Part shown: positions 42,153-50,810 of the stretch, one piece after another
Layout: each line of letters starts with the position of its first letter
Numbering within the stretch: the stretch's first letter is position 1
Notes under the pieces: generated by a model
Database searches by the model: none
Seen by the model: the letters and a program-made list of their open reading frames with translations, nothing else
Told to the model about the DNA's origin: nothing
Translations under genes and position numbers: made by a program
Source: Candidatus Solirubrobacter pratensis
GTDB taxonomy: Bacteria > Actinomycetota > Thermoleophilia > Solirubrobacterales > Solirubrobacteraceae
Assembly (NCBI RefSeq): GCF_000425945.1
Contig: NZ_AUEK01000003.1
Span: 62,001 to 126,000, forward strand
DNA: 64,000 bases
Direction: 5' to 3'

Positions 42153-44438
42153 GTGCGCCTCCTTCTCACCGCCGCCCTGTTGTTGCTCACCGCCTCGACC
42201 GCCGAGGCACGCGTCGTCGTGGTGGCCACGGGAGGCTCGGAGGCCTCGCTGATCGACACCCGCACCAACGCCGTCGTCGCCCAGGTGACCGTGCCCGGCA
42301 ACACGCGCGCGGTCGCGGCCTCGCCGGACGGGACGCACGCGTTCGTCGCGGCGGGCGCGACCGTCACCTGGCTGGACCTCGGCACCGGGAAGACGGCCGG
42401 CTCCGCGGTCCTGACCGGCGTGCCGCTGGCGCTCGCCGCCTCGCCCGACGGCAGCCGCGTGTATGCCGCGCGCAGGAACGCGGTCGACGTGATCGACGGC
42501 GCTACGGCGCGCGTACTCGGGCGGCGCAGGATCTCCGGCACGCCGCTGGACATCGCCACCGACGCCGCGCACGCGGTCGTCGTCCTCAAGGGCGGCCGCG
42601 TCGCCGTGGTCACGCTGTCGAGCGGGCGCGTGCGCACGCTCAAGCTGCCGAACGCCGGCGGCGTCGCGTTCGACCGCCACGGCCGCGCCTGGGTGAGCGT
42701 CGTCGACACGCCCAAGCGGCGCAAGCCCGTGGCGCGCCTGGTCTCGATCGATCCCGTGCGCTCGTCGGTCACGCGGTCGATCCGGCTCGGCGACGGGGGC
42801 GGCGGCGGCGTCGCCGTCTCACCCGACGCGACCCGCGCGCTCGTCGCGCCCGGACCGCGGCTCGCGCGCGGGCGCAGCCGGGCGGTGTTCGTGGACCTCG
42901 GCCGCCGCAAGGTGCTCAAGCGCATGCCGACCGGGCCAGGCCCCGGCCGCGCCGCCTACTCGCAGGACAACGTGCGCATGTACGTGTCCAGCCCGCCGCG
43001 CAAGACCGTCTACGTGCTCTCGGCGCTGTCCGGCGGCATCCTGCACGCGACCAAGCTCGCGGGCGCCGGCTCGCTCGTCGTGCAGCCGGGGCTCGCGCTC
43101 GTGACGGGCACCGAGGGCGACGACCTCCTCAGCGGCACGCGCGGAGCCGACCAGCTCGTCGGCCTGGGCGGCAACGACACGCTGCGCGGCGGCCGCGGCG
43201 ACGACATCCTCGACGGCGGCCCCGGCAACGACACGCTGTCGGCGTCGACGGGCAACGACAAGGTCCTCGGCGGCGACGGCGACGACCGCGCCTTCGGCTC
43301 CTCCGGCAACGACGCGATCGACCTGGGCGCGGGCGACGACTACGCCGACGGCGGGCTCAGCAACGACACGATCGACGGCGGGCCGGGCAACGACAGCATC
43401 GACGGCGGCGACGCCGACGACACGCTGCGCGGCGGCGATGGCGACGACCGGATCATCGAGCACGGGCTCGGGAACGACGTCCTGCTCGAGGGCGGTCCGG
43501 GTAACGACACGCTCGACGGCGGGCGCGGGAACGACCGCCTGATCGACGGCGGCGACGGCGACGACACGCTCTACGGCCAGAGCGGCGCCGACAAGCTCGA
43601 CGGCGGCGCGGGCAACGACACGATGTTCGGCGGCCGCGCGGGCGACCGGATGCTCGGGCACGACGGCGACGACTTCATCCACGGCGACGCCGGCCGCGAC
43701 ACGATCTACGGGCACGCGGGTGACGACGTGATCGACGGCGGCTCCGACGACGACTACCTCTCCGGCTCCGACGGCGACGACTCGATCACCGGCGGCGGCG
43801 GCGCGGACGAGGTCCAGGCCGGCCGCGGCGACGACACGATCCGCGTGGCCGACGACTCGCGCGACTTCGTGTTCTGCGGCCCCGGCGACGACACCGTGTA
43901 CGTCGAGAGCACGGCGCCGACGCGCGACGAGCTGGACTCGTGCGAGACCGTGATCATGATCCCGCCGGAGGCGTCGGTCGACGACGAGGCGCCGAGCGTG
44001 GTGCGCGGCGGCTTCGGCAACGACACGCTGTTCGGCACGCCGGGCGACGACTCGGTCTTCGGCTCCGACGGCAACGACGACCTCTACGGCAACGAGGGCA
44101 ACGACTACGTCGACGGCGAGAACGGCGACGACACGCTCCACGGCGGTCCGGGAAACGACAAGCTCTACGGCCGCTTCGGCAACGACACGGTGCTCGGCAA
44201 CGAAGGCGACGACCAGATCGAGGGCGGCTACGGCGACGACCTCGTCGACGGCGGACCCGGGAACGACACGATCGCGGGCACCCAGGGGTCCGACCGCGTG
44301 TCCGGCGGCGACGGCGACGACCGCATCGACGCGATCGACGGCGCCGTCGACCGGATCGACTGCGGCCCGGGCAACGACGTCGCGTTCGTCGACCCGCAGG
44401 ACGTCATCGTCGACGGTTGCGAGGACGTGCGGCGGTGA
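42153..44438 (+). CDS. secreted beta-propeller protein with RTX calcium-binding repeats
   Basis: A 761-residue secreted protein. The signal peptide (LLLTAALLLLTASTAEA) is followed by a YVTN/NHL-like propeller (about 20-320; repeated SPDG...VYAA units) and then some 20 nonapeptide repeats of the GGxGxDxLxG kind (about 325-750; e.g. DGGPGNDTLDGGRGNDRL) interrupted by a spacer with two Cys. RTX repeats fold as calcium-bound beta rolls. In this monoderm-like organism export would be through Sec, with folding outside on calcium. It lies between two membrane proteins on the same strand. Confidence 0.9.
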   Translation: MRLLLTAALLLLTASTAEARVVVVATGGSEASLIDTRTNAVVAQVTVPGNTRAVAASPDGTHAFVAAGATVTWLDLGTGKTAGSAVLTGVPLALAASPDGSRVYAARRNAVDVIDGATARVLGRRRISGTPLDIATDAAHAVVVLKGGRVAVVTLSSGRVRTLKLPNAGGVAFDRHGRAWVSVVDTPKRRKPVARLVSIDPVRSSVTRSIRLGDGGGGGVAVSPDATRALVAPGPRLARGRSRAVFVDLGRRKVLKRMPTGPGPGRAAYSQDNVRMYVSSPPRKTVYVLSALSGGILHATKLAGAGSLVVQPGLALVTGTEGDDLLSGTRGADQLVGLGGNDTLRGGRGDDILDGGPGNDTLSASTGNDKVLGGDGDDRAFGSSGNDAIDLGAGDDYADGGLSNDTIDGGPGNDSIDGGDADDTLRGGDGDDRIIEHGLGNDVLLEGGPGNDTLDGGRGNDRLIDGGDGDDTLYGQSGADKLDGGAGNDTMFGGRAGDRMLGHDGDDFIHGDAGRDTIYGHAGDDVIDGGSDDDYLSGSDGDDSITGGGGADEVQAGRGDDTIRVADDSRDFVFCGPGDDTVYVESTAPTRDELDSCETVIMIPPEASVDDEAPSVVRGGFGNDTLFGTPGDDSVFGSDGNDDLYGNEGNDYVDGENGDDTLHGGPGNDKLYGRFGNDTVLGNEGDDQIEGGYGDDLVDGGPGNDTIAGTQGSDRVSGGDGDDRIDAIDGAVDRIDCGPGNDVAFVDPQDVIVDGCEDVRR
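43105..44395 (+). repeat. RTX nonapeptide-coding repeat array
   Basis: Degenerate 27-bp units encoding G-G-x-G-x-D-x-(L/I)-x in tandem, split into two blocks (about 43105-43910 and 43995-44395). Because GGCGAC and GGCAACGAC words dominate, all frames stay open and the antisense strand shows a long spurious reading frame. Confidence 0.9.
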
Positions 44439-44464
44439 GGTCGTCCGGCCGCGGGAGCGGCCGC

Positions 44465-44470
44465 TAGCCT
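44465..44470 (+). promoter_or_regulatory. leaderless -10 (TAGCCT) before a TTG start
   Basis: TAGCCT then 7 nt then TTG 44478. The same hexamer and spacing precede the first base of tRNA-Sec. Confidence 0.5.
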
Positions 44471-44477
44471 TTCGCCC

Positions 44478-45446
44478 TTGACCGCCGTCCGCACCTCGCC
44501 GCCGGTGGGCGGCTCGCGCGTACGCGGCGCGCTGGGGGGGCTCGTCTCGATCGCCTCGCTCGGCGCGGTCGTCTGGTGGGCCTCCAAGCAGGGCACGCCG
44601 AAGCTGCCGTCGGGCGCCGGCGGGCTGGCGATCGTCGCCGGCGCGGTGCTCGTCTACGCCGTCGCGACCGTCGCGCGCGGCTGGCGCTGGCACCGCATCC
44701 TGCGCAAGGCCGAGATCCCGCACACGCGCGCCGACGCGTACGCGCTGCTGCCGGTCGGCTACATGGGCAACACCGTGCTGCCCGCGCGCGGCGGCGAGCT
44801 GCTGCGTGTCTTCCTGATGGCGGGCCGCGGCGAAGCCAAGCGGCGCGAGGTGCTCGGCTCGATCGTGTGCGAGCGGCTGATCGACGCCGCCACGCTCGTC
44901 GTGCTCTTCGCCGCGCTGACCTGGGCCGGCGTGGCCGGGACGCCGCTCGGCGAGCGGCCCGCGCTGCTGGCGGTGATCCTGCTCGCCGCCGGCCTGGCCG
45001 GCGTGCGCGTCTATCTCGCGCTGCGCCGCCGCGGCCGCTTGCAGGGCTTCGCCGAGCGCGTGGCGCCGCTCGTGCGCGCGGGGCGGCCGCTGCTCGGCCG
45101 CGGCGGCGTCGTGCTCGCCGCCGCGACGATCGGCATCTGGGTGCTCGAGGCGCTCGTGCTGTGGCTGCTCGGGCGCTCGCTCTCGCTCGAAGTGTCGCCC
45201 CTCGGCGCATGCTTCGTGCTCGTGCTGAGCGCGTTCCTCTCGCTCGTCCCGGCCGCGCCGGGCTACATCGGCACCTACGACGCGGCGATCGTCTTCGGCC
45301 TCAAAGGGCTGGGGATCACCGGCTCGCAGGCGGTCGGCTTCGCACTGCTGACGCGCTTCGTCATCTTCGCCCCGATCACCGTCGCCGGGCTGGCGCTGCT
45401 CATGTGGCGCTACGGCGGCCTGCGCCGCATCGCGGCCTCCCGCTAG
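44478..45446 (+). CDS. UPF0104/AglD-like flippase-fold membrane protein
   Basis: A 322-residue integral membrane protein of the lysylphosphatidylglycerol-synthase-TM / UPF0104 family (flippase-like domain), with about eight spans. Signatures: YMGNTVLPARGGELLRVFLM, VCERLIDAATLVVLF and SLVPAAPGYIGTYDAAI. Members help move lipid-linked sugars or lipids. The start is TTG 44478 with TAGCCT 7 nt upstream. Together with the GT39-type enzyme 2 kb upstream and the polyprenol-phosphate mannose synthase further on, it fits an envelope glycosylation pathway. Confidence 0.8.
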   Translation: MTAVRTSPPVGGSRVRGALGGLVSIASLGAVVWWASKQGTPKLPSGAGGLAIVAGAVLVYAVATVARGWRWHRILRKAEIPHTRADAYALLPVGYMGNTVLPARGGELLRVFLMAGRGEAKRREVLGSIVCERLIDAATLVVLFAALTWAGVAGTPLGERPALLAVILLAAGLAGVRVYLALRRRGRLQGFAERVAPLVRAGRPLLGRGGVVLAAATIGIWVLEALVLWLLGRSLSLEVSPLGACFVLVLSAFLSLVPAAPGYIGTYDAAIVFGLKGLGITGSQAVGFALLTRFVIFAPITVAGLALLMWRYGGLRRIAASR

Positions 45447-45456
45447 TGCCCCGGCG

Positions 45457-45792
45457 CTAGTCCAGCCAGTCGGTCTGGAAGCTCGGGCTCACGTGGATGT
45501 CGACCTGCTTGAGCGGGCCGTCGCCCGTGTTCTTGAAGCCGTGCGGGACGCCGGCGGGCACGACCACGAGCTCACCCGCGCCGACCTCGCGCGTTTCGTC
45601 GCCGAGCGTGAACGTCCCCGTCCCCTCCTGCACGAGCAGGAGCTCAGGGTACGGGTGGGTGTGCAGCGACGGCCCGCGCCCGGGCGGCGCGTCGACGATG
45701 ATCACGCAGACGCCGACGTCGCCGTGATCGGCGCCGACGAACTCGTGCGCGATGTTGGAGAGCGGGAGGTCCTCAACCTTCAGAACCGGCAT
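45457..45792 (-). CDS. small cupin protein, 111 aa
   Basis: A single cupin barrel with both motifs clear: PSLHTHPYPELLLVQEGTG (two His and a Glu) and VVPAGVPHGFKNTG (final His), so a metal-binding cupin is expected. It is the last gene of a minus-strand unit ABC-F ATPase, monooxygenase-like, cupin; its start lies inside the preceding gene (20-nt overlap). Substrate unknown; small cupins of this kind are often isomerases, dioxygenases or quercetinase-like enzymes. Confidence 0.85.
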   Translation of the reverse strand: MPVLKVEDLPLSNIAHEFVGADHGDVGVCVIIVDAPPGRGPSLHTHPYPELLLVQEGTGTFTLGDETREVGAGELVVVPAGVPHGFKNTGDGPLKQVDIHVSPSFQTDWLD

Positions 45793-46090
45793 GGCGTGCC
45801 ACCTCGTAGTGCTCGGACTTCAGGTCGCGCTCGACGAGGTAGCGGTCGTCCTCCGGGTAGAAGACCGCCGTCTCGTAGTCCTCGCCGGCGAACGCCTTGA
45901 CGGCGTCGAGCGAGTCCCAGAGCGTGAACATCACGAACTCGGTCAGCTCGTCGCGGTCGCGGCGCAGCATCCAGGCCCCGCGGTTGCCCGGGGTCGAGGT
46001 GTAGCCCGCCATGCCGGTCTCGACCAGGTAGGCCTCGTACGCGTCGCCGTCCTCGCGCCTGACGGCACCCTTCCACGTGCGTGCGATCAT
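45773..46090 (-). CDS. antibiotic-biosynthesis-monooxygenase-like (dimeric alpha/beta barrel) protein
   Basis: A 105-residue protein of the ABM-like dimeric ferredoxin-fold group, starting MIARTWKGAVRREDGDAYEA with AWMLRRDRDELTEFVMFTLW and a central FAGEDYETAVFYPEDDRYL. These small proteins act as cofactor-poor monooxygenases, haem degraders or stress proteins. ATG 46090 overlaps the ABC-F stop by 3 nt (ATGA), and the gene overlaps the cupin start, indicating a tightly packed operon. Exact activity unknown. Confidence 0.75.
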   Translation of the reverse strand: MIARTWKGAVRREDGDAYEAYLVETGMAGYTSTPGNRGAWMLRRDRDELTEFVMFTLWDSLDAVKAFAGEDYETAVFYPEDDRYLVERDLKSEHYEVARHAGSEG

Positions 46091-47745
46091 GCGGCCCGCA
46101 CCGTATCGGCATTGGCGGACCAGCCGCCTTCGAACGCATGCACCTCGCCGTCGGCGACGAGCACGATGCGGTCGGCGATGCGGTCGAGGAAGTAGCGGTC
46201 GTGGGAGACGGCGACGACGGTGCCGTCGTAGCGCTCCAGCGCGTCCTCGAGCGCCTCGATCGAGTCGATGTCGAGGTGGTTGGTCGGCTCGTCGAGCACG
46301 AGGCAGTTCGGCGCGTCGTGCATCAGGGCGAGGAACGCGAGCCGCGTGCGCTCGCCGCCGGACAGGGTCGCCACAGGCCGGCGGCACTGCTCGTAGTCGA
46401 ACAGGAAGCCCATCAGCGCGCGCACCGCCGCGTCCTCGGACAGCGACCGGCCGGCGCGCAGCGCGTCGATCACGCTCAGATCGTCGGGCAGCCCGCCGGC
46501 CGCCTGCGAGAGGTAGCCGAGCGTGATGCCGTCGCCGGCCCAGCGCGTGCCGGCGGCCGGCTCGAGCTCGCCGGTCAGCACGCGCAGAAGCGTCGTCTTG
46601 CCGCCGCCGTTGGGGCCGACCACGCCGACGCGCTCGCCGCGGCCGACGACGAGCTCGACGTCGAGCAGGATCGGCTCCTCACCGAGCGACGCGTCGACGC
46701 CCTCGAGCGCGAGCACGCGCTGCCCGCCGCGCGTGCCACTGCGCAGCGCCAGCGCCATGCGGCGCCGCTCCAGCACCGGGCGCTCGACCTTCTCCATGCG
46801 GTCGATCTGCATCTGCTTCACGCGCGCCTGGCGCGCCGCGCGCTCATTGACGCGGATGTGAGCCCAGTGGCGGAAGCGCCGCACCGCCTCCTCCAGCCGC
46901 GCGATCTCCTTCTGCTGCGTCGCCCAGCGCTGCTGCCGGCGCTCGAGCTCGAGCTGCCGCGCCAGCGCGTAGGCGGAGTAGGCGCCGGGCCAGACGCGGA
47001 TCACGCCGCCGTCGAGCTCGGCGATCTCCGAGACCGTCTCGTCGAGCAGGTGGCGGTCGTGCGAGATCATCACGACGGCGCCGTCGAAGTCGTTGAGCAG
47101 CGCGCCCAGGCGCTCGCGGCGCGTCATGTCCAGATGCGCCTCCGGCTCGTCGAGCAGCAGCACGTCGGGCCGGCGCGCGAGGCAGGCCGCCAGCGCGACG
47201 AGCTTGCGCTGACCGCCCGACAGCGCCCGGGTCGGGAGCTCCAGCGCCGCGCCGTCGATGCCGAGCGCGCGCAGGTGCCCGAGCGCCTCGCCCTCCGCAC
47301 GGTCGCCGCCGGCCTCGCTCCAGCGCGCCAGCACCCGCTCGTGATGGGCGATCGCGCGCGCCATCGCGTCCAGGTCCTCCGTCGCGATCCGCGCCTCCGC
47401 GGCGCCCAGCTCGGCCTCCAGCTCGGCGAGCTCCGGCCGGGCTGCGCGCACGGTGGCGAGCGCGTCGCGGTCGTCGCCATCGACGATCTGCGGCAGGTGG
47501 GCGAGCACGAGCCCGCGCCGCCGCGTCACCTCGCCGGCGTCGGGTGTCTCGAGCCCGGCGACGATCCGCAGCAGCGTCGACTTGCCGCCGCCGTTGGGGC
47601 CGAGCACGCCGATCCGCGAGCCGGCGGCGACGTCGAGCGCGGCGCCGCGCAGGACCGAGCGACCGCCGAAGGACTTCCCGATGCCGCGCGCGGCGAGCTG
47701 CGGAATCGCCTCAGAGGCCCGGATGTTCGCGCGGTCGGTCGGCAT
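46087..47745 (-). CDS. ABC-F family ATPase
   Basis: A 552-residue soluble protein with two ATP-binding cassettes and no membrane domain. Cassette 1 has GPNGGGKSTLLRIV, LSGGQRKLVALAACL and LLLDEPEAHLD; cassette 2 has GPNGGGKTTLLRVL, LSGGERTRLAFLAL and CLVLDEPTNHLD. The charged linker between them (RRQQRWATQQKEIARLEEAVRRF) is the P-site tRNA interaction motif region. ABC-F proteins act on ribosomes as translation factors or give antibiotic resistance. TATCGA lies 6 nt before ATG 47745 on its strand. Operon with the monooxygenase-like and cupin genes. Confidence 0.93.
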   Translation of the reverse strand: MPTDRANIRASEAIPQLAARGIGKSFGGRSVLRGAALDVAAGSRIGVLGPNGGGKSTLLRIVAGLETPDAGEVTRRRGLVLAHLPQIVDGDDRDALATVRAARPELAELEAELGAAEARIATEDLDAMARAIAHHERVLARWSEAGGDRAEGEALGHLRALGIDGAALELPTRALSGGQRKLVALAACLARRPDVLLLDEPEAHLDMTRRERLGALLNDFDGAVVMISHDRHLLDETVSEIAELDGGVIRVWPGAYSAYALARQLELERRQQRWATQQKEIARLEEAVRRFRHWAHIRVNERAARQARVKQMQIDRMEKVERPVLERRRMALALRSGTRGGQRVLALEGVDASLGEEPILLDVELVVGRGERVGVVGPNGGGKTTLLRVLTGELEPAAGTRWAGDGITLGYLSQAAGGLPDDLSVIDALRAGRSLSEDAAVRALMGFLFDYEQCRRPVATLSGGERTRLAFLALMHDAPNCLVLDEPTNHLDIDSIEALEDALERYDGTVVAVSHDRYFLDRIADRIVLVADGEVHAFEGGWSANADTVRAA

Positions 47746-47835
47746 GCAGGTTCGATACCAATAGATAACGGTCTCTGAGGCAACCCACATTCCGGTGAGG
47801 TTCGAATCCTGTATCCAACCGGGTAGGTCATCGCG

Positions 47836-48741
47836 TTGATGTCTCCCTCGATCCACGTCGGCCCCGGAGAGCAGCCGGAGCTTGCGCACGCCGTCGAGAC
47901 GGCGGGCGGAACCGTCGTCTCGCTCGCGCAGGCCGACGGCGTGGTCTGGGCCGGCACCAAGCCGGATTCGCTCCCGGAGCTGCCGCGCTCCGTGCGCTGG
48001 GTCCAGCTCCCCTCGGCAGGCGTCGAGCCGTGGATGTCGCGCATCGCCGCGACGCCGAACGTCACGTTCACCTCCGCCGCGGGCGCGTACGCGCCGCAGG
48101 TGGCCGAGCACGCGCTCGCGCTGCTGCTGGCCGGCCTGCGCGGGATCGCCGCCTCCGCGCGCGAGCGCGCGTGGCGGATCCCGCCGCACCGGACGCTGTC
48201 GGGCGCGACCGTCGCGATCGTCGGCGCGGGCGGCATCGGCCGCGCGCTGATCGAGCAGCTCGCGCCGTTCAACGTCGAGGTGATCGCCGTCACGCGTCGC
48301 GGCCACGACGTCCCCGGCGCGGCGCGCACGCTCGCCGCCGATGCGATCGGCGACGTCTGGGCCCAGGCCGACCACTTCGTGATCGCCGCGCCCGCGACCG
48401 GCGCCACGCGCCACCTCGTCGGCGCGCACGAGCTCGCCGCCATGCGCGAGCACTCCTGGATCGTGAACATCGCCCGCGGCTCGCTGATCGACACCGACGC
48501 GCTCGTGGATGCGCTGCGCGAGCGCCGCATCGGCGGCGCGGCACTCGACGTGACCGACCCCGAGCCGCTTCCCGACGGCCACCCGCTGTGGACGCTCCCG
48601 AACGCGCTGATCACGCCGCACATCGCGAATCCGGAGGCTGCGCTCACGCGCCAGCTCGCGCGGCGCGTGCGCGAGAACGTCGAGCGGCTGGCCTCCGGCG
48701 AGGCGCTGATCGCGCAGGTCGACGCCGAGCGCGGCTACTAG
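47836..48741 (+). CDS. D-isomer-specific 2-hydroxyacid dehydrogenase
   Basis: A 301-residue NAD-dependent dehydrogenase. NAD-binding loop TVAIVGAGGIGRALIEQL; catalytic Arg in NIARGSLIDTDAL, Glu in DVTDPEPLPDGHPLW and His in ITPHIANP. The N-terminal substrate domain is short. TAGGTC at 47824-47829 lies 6 nt before TTG 47836; ATG 47839 is the next codon and gives nearly the same protein. It ends on CTAG 48738-48741 shared with the convergent protease. Substrate unknown (phosphoglycerate, glyoxylate or other 2-keto acids are typical). Confidence 0.88.
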   Translation: MMSPSIHVGPGEQPELAHAVETAGGTVVSLAQADGVVWAGTKPDSLPELPRSVRWVQLPSAGVEPWMSRIAATPNVTFTSAAGAYAPQVAEHALALLLAGLRGIAASARERAWRIPPHRTLSGATVAIVGAGGIGRALIEQLAPFNVEVIAVTRRGHDVPGAARTLAADAIGDVWAQADHFVIAAPATGATRHLVGAHELAAMREHSWIVNIARGSLIDTDALVDALRERRIGGAALDVTDPEPLPDGHPLWTLPNALITPHIANPEAALTRQLARRVRENVERLASGEALIAQVDAERGY

Positions 48742-49832
48742 ACGCAGGCCTTCCGGGCGACGGCCGACGCCTTCAGGCGCCTGGCTCGCACCTGGTGGTA
48801 GCGCTTGGATGCGCTCGCGACCCGCTTGCGGCTCGCGTGCCGCCTGCGCAGCGACCGCAGGCGCTCGCGCGACGCCTTCTCGCTCCGCCTGGCGTTCGCG
48901 AGCTTTGCGCGCGCCGCCAGGCAGGCCGCCGACGGCGCGACCGGCGCCGGCGGGACCGGGCCGGAAGGCGCCGGAGCCGGCGCGGCCAGGGGCGTCCCGG
49001 CCGGGATCGAAGCGACGGTCGCCTCGATGAAGTCGGTGAACGCCGGCACCCAGGTGAACACGACCGGCGCCTGCAGCGAGCATGGATCCTGACGCAGCGC
49101 GGCCTGCGGGCCGTAACTGGTGATGCCCCACAGCACCGGCTCGCGCGTCGCGGCGTCGAACGCGACGAGCGGCCCGCCGCTGTCGCCGTGGCACGCGCCC
49201 GCCTTGCCCTCGGTGCCGGCGCACACCTGCGTGGCGGCATCGAAGCCGGCGATCGGCACGCCGCGGCACTCCGCGGCCGTCCACACGCGCAGGTAGGCCT
49301 GCTGGAGCGCCGTCGTCGAGAGCGTGCTCCTGGTGTCCGTCCGGCCCCAGCCGGCCGCGTCGGGCTCGTCGACGTAGCTGATGTAGCGGCCCGCGGCGTT
49401 CTCGGCGCGCGTGGCGAGCCGGATCGCCGGCGCCGTAGTGGGCCGGCTGAGGTGGAACATCGCGATGTCGCCGACGTCGCTGGCGGGGTCATAGCCGGGA
49501 TTCACGACGAGCCGATCGACGCCGATCACCTCGCGCGCCGTCGCGTCCGTGTAGTCCTTGGCGCCGAGGATCGCCGTCATCGTGCCGGCGAACCGGCCGG
49601 GCTCGCCGTAGGCGCAGTGCGCGGCGGTGACGACCCACTGCGGCGCGACCACCGAGCCCGTGCAGCCGTAGGGCAGGCCGCCGTAGGAGCCGTAGAGGAA
49701 CACGGTCGACGGCCATGAGCCGGGCGGCGCCGGCGTGCCGCCGACGATCCGCGGGCGCGCGGACGCGAGGCTCGCCGCCGCCAAGCACGCCAGGAGGATC
49801 GCGCACGCGCCGAAGGTCCGCCTGCCGGGCAC
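48738..49832 (-). CDS. secreted trypsin-like serine protease (S1)
   Basis: A 364-residue secreted protease. Signal peptide (about 1-25), then mature N-terminus RIVGGTPAPPGSWP, catalytic His in VVTAAHC, Asp in SDVGDIAMFHL and Ser in ACHGDSGGPLV. Six or more Cys can form extracellular disulfides. After residue 275 a Pro/Ala linker leads to a strongly basic tail (RRSEKASRERLRSLRRRHAS and beyond, about 60 residues) that may bind the cell wall or nucleic acid. GTG 49832 has TAGGGT 6 nt upstream on its strand. Confidence 0.92.
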   Translation of the reverse strand: MPGRRTFGACAILLACLAAASLASARPRIVGGTPAPPGSWPSTVFLYGSYGGLPYGCTGSVVAPQWVVTAAHCAYGEPGRFAGTMTAILGAKDYTDATAREVIGVDRLVVNPGYDPASDVGDIAMFHLSRPTTAPAIRLATRAENAAGRYISYVDEPDAAGWGRTDTRSTLSTTALQQAYLRVWTAAECRGVPIAGFDAATQVCAGTEGKAGACHGDSGGPLVAFDAATREPVLWGITSYGPQAALRQDPCSLQAPVVFTWVPAFTDFIEATVASIPAGTPLAAPAPAPSGPVPPAPVAPSAACLAARAKLANARRSEKASRERLRSLRRRHASRKRVASASKRYHQVRARRLKASAVARKACV

Positions 49833-49894
49833 GGCTCGACCCTAATGGAGGCCGCCGAGGCAGGCAACGGCGCGCGCGCGCCGAACGTGCAGGC

Positions 49895-49996
49895 ATGCTC
49901 GAGGAGCTCCGCGAGTCCATCCTGCGCGGCGACGTCGTCGATCTCGCGATCGCCGTCGCGTCCCGCGTAGCGGTCTGCGGCGGGCGGGCATACTAG
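49895..49996 (+). pseudogene. mscL: N-terminal stub of mechanosensitive channel MscL
   Basis: From ATG 49895 the frame encodes MLEELRESILRGDVVDLAIAV, the conserved N-terminal helix and start of the first span of MscL. It then departs into SRVAVCGGRAY and stops after 33 codons. The rest of the roughly 130-residue channel is absent. Its end abuts the otsB-type gene: CATACT for that gene's promoter lies across the stub's stop. No complete mscL is visible in the window. Confidence 0.7.
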
Positions 49997-50000
49997 GAGC

Positions 50001-50807
50001 GTGTCGCCGGATGCCGCCACCCTCGAGCAGCTCCTGGAGCCGCTGCGGGCCGCGCCGAAGCGCTCCGCCGTCCTGCTCGACGTCGACGGCGTGCTGGCGC
50101 CGATCGTGCAACAACCCGACGACGCGCACATGCCCGAGACGACGCGCCGGCCGCTGATCGAGGTCGCCAAGCGCTACGGCGTCGTCGCGTGCGTGTCCGG
50201 CCGCCGGGCGTCGGATGCGCGCCGGATCGTCGCGCTCGGCTCGATCGCCTATCTCGGCTCCCACGGCTCGGAGGTGCTGCGGCCGGGCGCGATCGCGCCC
50301 GAGCTCGACCGCGAGCTGCAGGCCTGGACGCGCCGCGTCCAGGCGTTCGCCCACGAGGCGTTCGGCGAGAAGCTGCGCCGCCTGCGCGTGCGGCTCGAGG
50401 ACAAGGAGGCGATCGCCGCGTTCCACTGGCGCGGGACGCCTGACGAGGACGACGCGCTGGCCGCGGTCGAGGACGTCGCCGAGGCGGCCGAGAAGGCCGG
50501 CTTCGTCCCGCACTGGGGTCGCAAGGTGCTGGAGATCCGGCCGCCCGTCCGGATCGACAAGGGCGCCGGGATCGTGGCCCTCCTGCGCGAGATCGACCTC
50601 GCGGCGGCGGTCTACGTCGGCGATGACGTCACCGACCTGGACGCGTTCCGCGGGCTCACGGAGCTGAAGGAGATGGGACAGCTGGATTACGCGCTGCGCG
50701 TCGGCGTGCGTTCGGACGAGGGCCCCGCGGCACTGCAGCAGGAGGCGGACGCGATGGTGGACGGCACCGACGGCGTCCGCGACCTGCTGACCGCGCTGCT
50801 GCGCTGA
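50001..50807 (+). CDS. otsB: trehalose-6-phosphate phosphatase
   Basis: A 268-residue HAD-superfamily phosphatase. Motif I is LLDVDGVLAPI (nucleophile Asp), motif II CVSGRRASDARR, motif IV YVGDDVTDLDAF; FHWRG and RPPVRIDKGAG match OtsB. It dephosphorylates trehalose-6-phosphate to trehalose. The synthase OtsA is not in the window. The GTG start has CATACT 6 nt upstream and an overlapping AGGAG. It is followed after 3 nt by a membrane-protein gene. Confidence 0.88.
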   Translation: MSPDAATLEQLLEPLRAAPKRSAVLLDVDGVLAPIVQQPDDAHMPETTRRPLIEVAKRYGVVACVSGRRASDARRIVALGSIAYLGSHGSEVLRPGAIAPELDRELQAWTRRVQAFAHEAFGEKLRRLRVRLEDKEAIAAFHWRGTPDEDDALAAVEDVAEAAEKAGFVPHWGRKVLEIRPPVRIDKGAGIVALLREIDLAAAVYVGDDVTDLDAFRGLTELKEMGQLDYALRVGVRSDEGPAALQQEADAMVDGTDGVRDLLTALLR

Positions 50808-50810
50808 GCG

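Noticed and set aside
42819..44723. Long minus-strand open frame of about 634 codons antisense to the RTX gene
   Set aside because: It is a by-product of the GGCGAC/GGCAACGAC repeats; the translation is Val/Ala/Arg low complexity, while the plus strand has a signal peptide, propeller and RTX motifs.
46081..47778. Plus-strand open frame antisense to the ABC-F gene
   Set aside because: No recognisable protein features; the minus strand carries two complete ATP-binding cassettes.
47790..47815. GAGGTTCGAATCCTG resembling a tRNA T-arm or attachment-site remnant
   Set aside because: Only about 3 bp of T-stem can pair, no other tRNA arm is present, and no integrase or duplicated copy is nearby.
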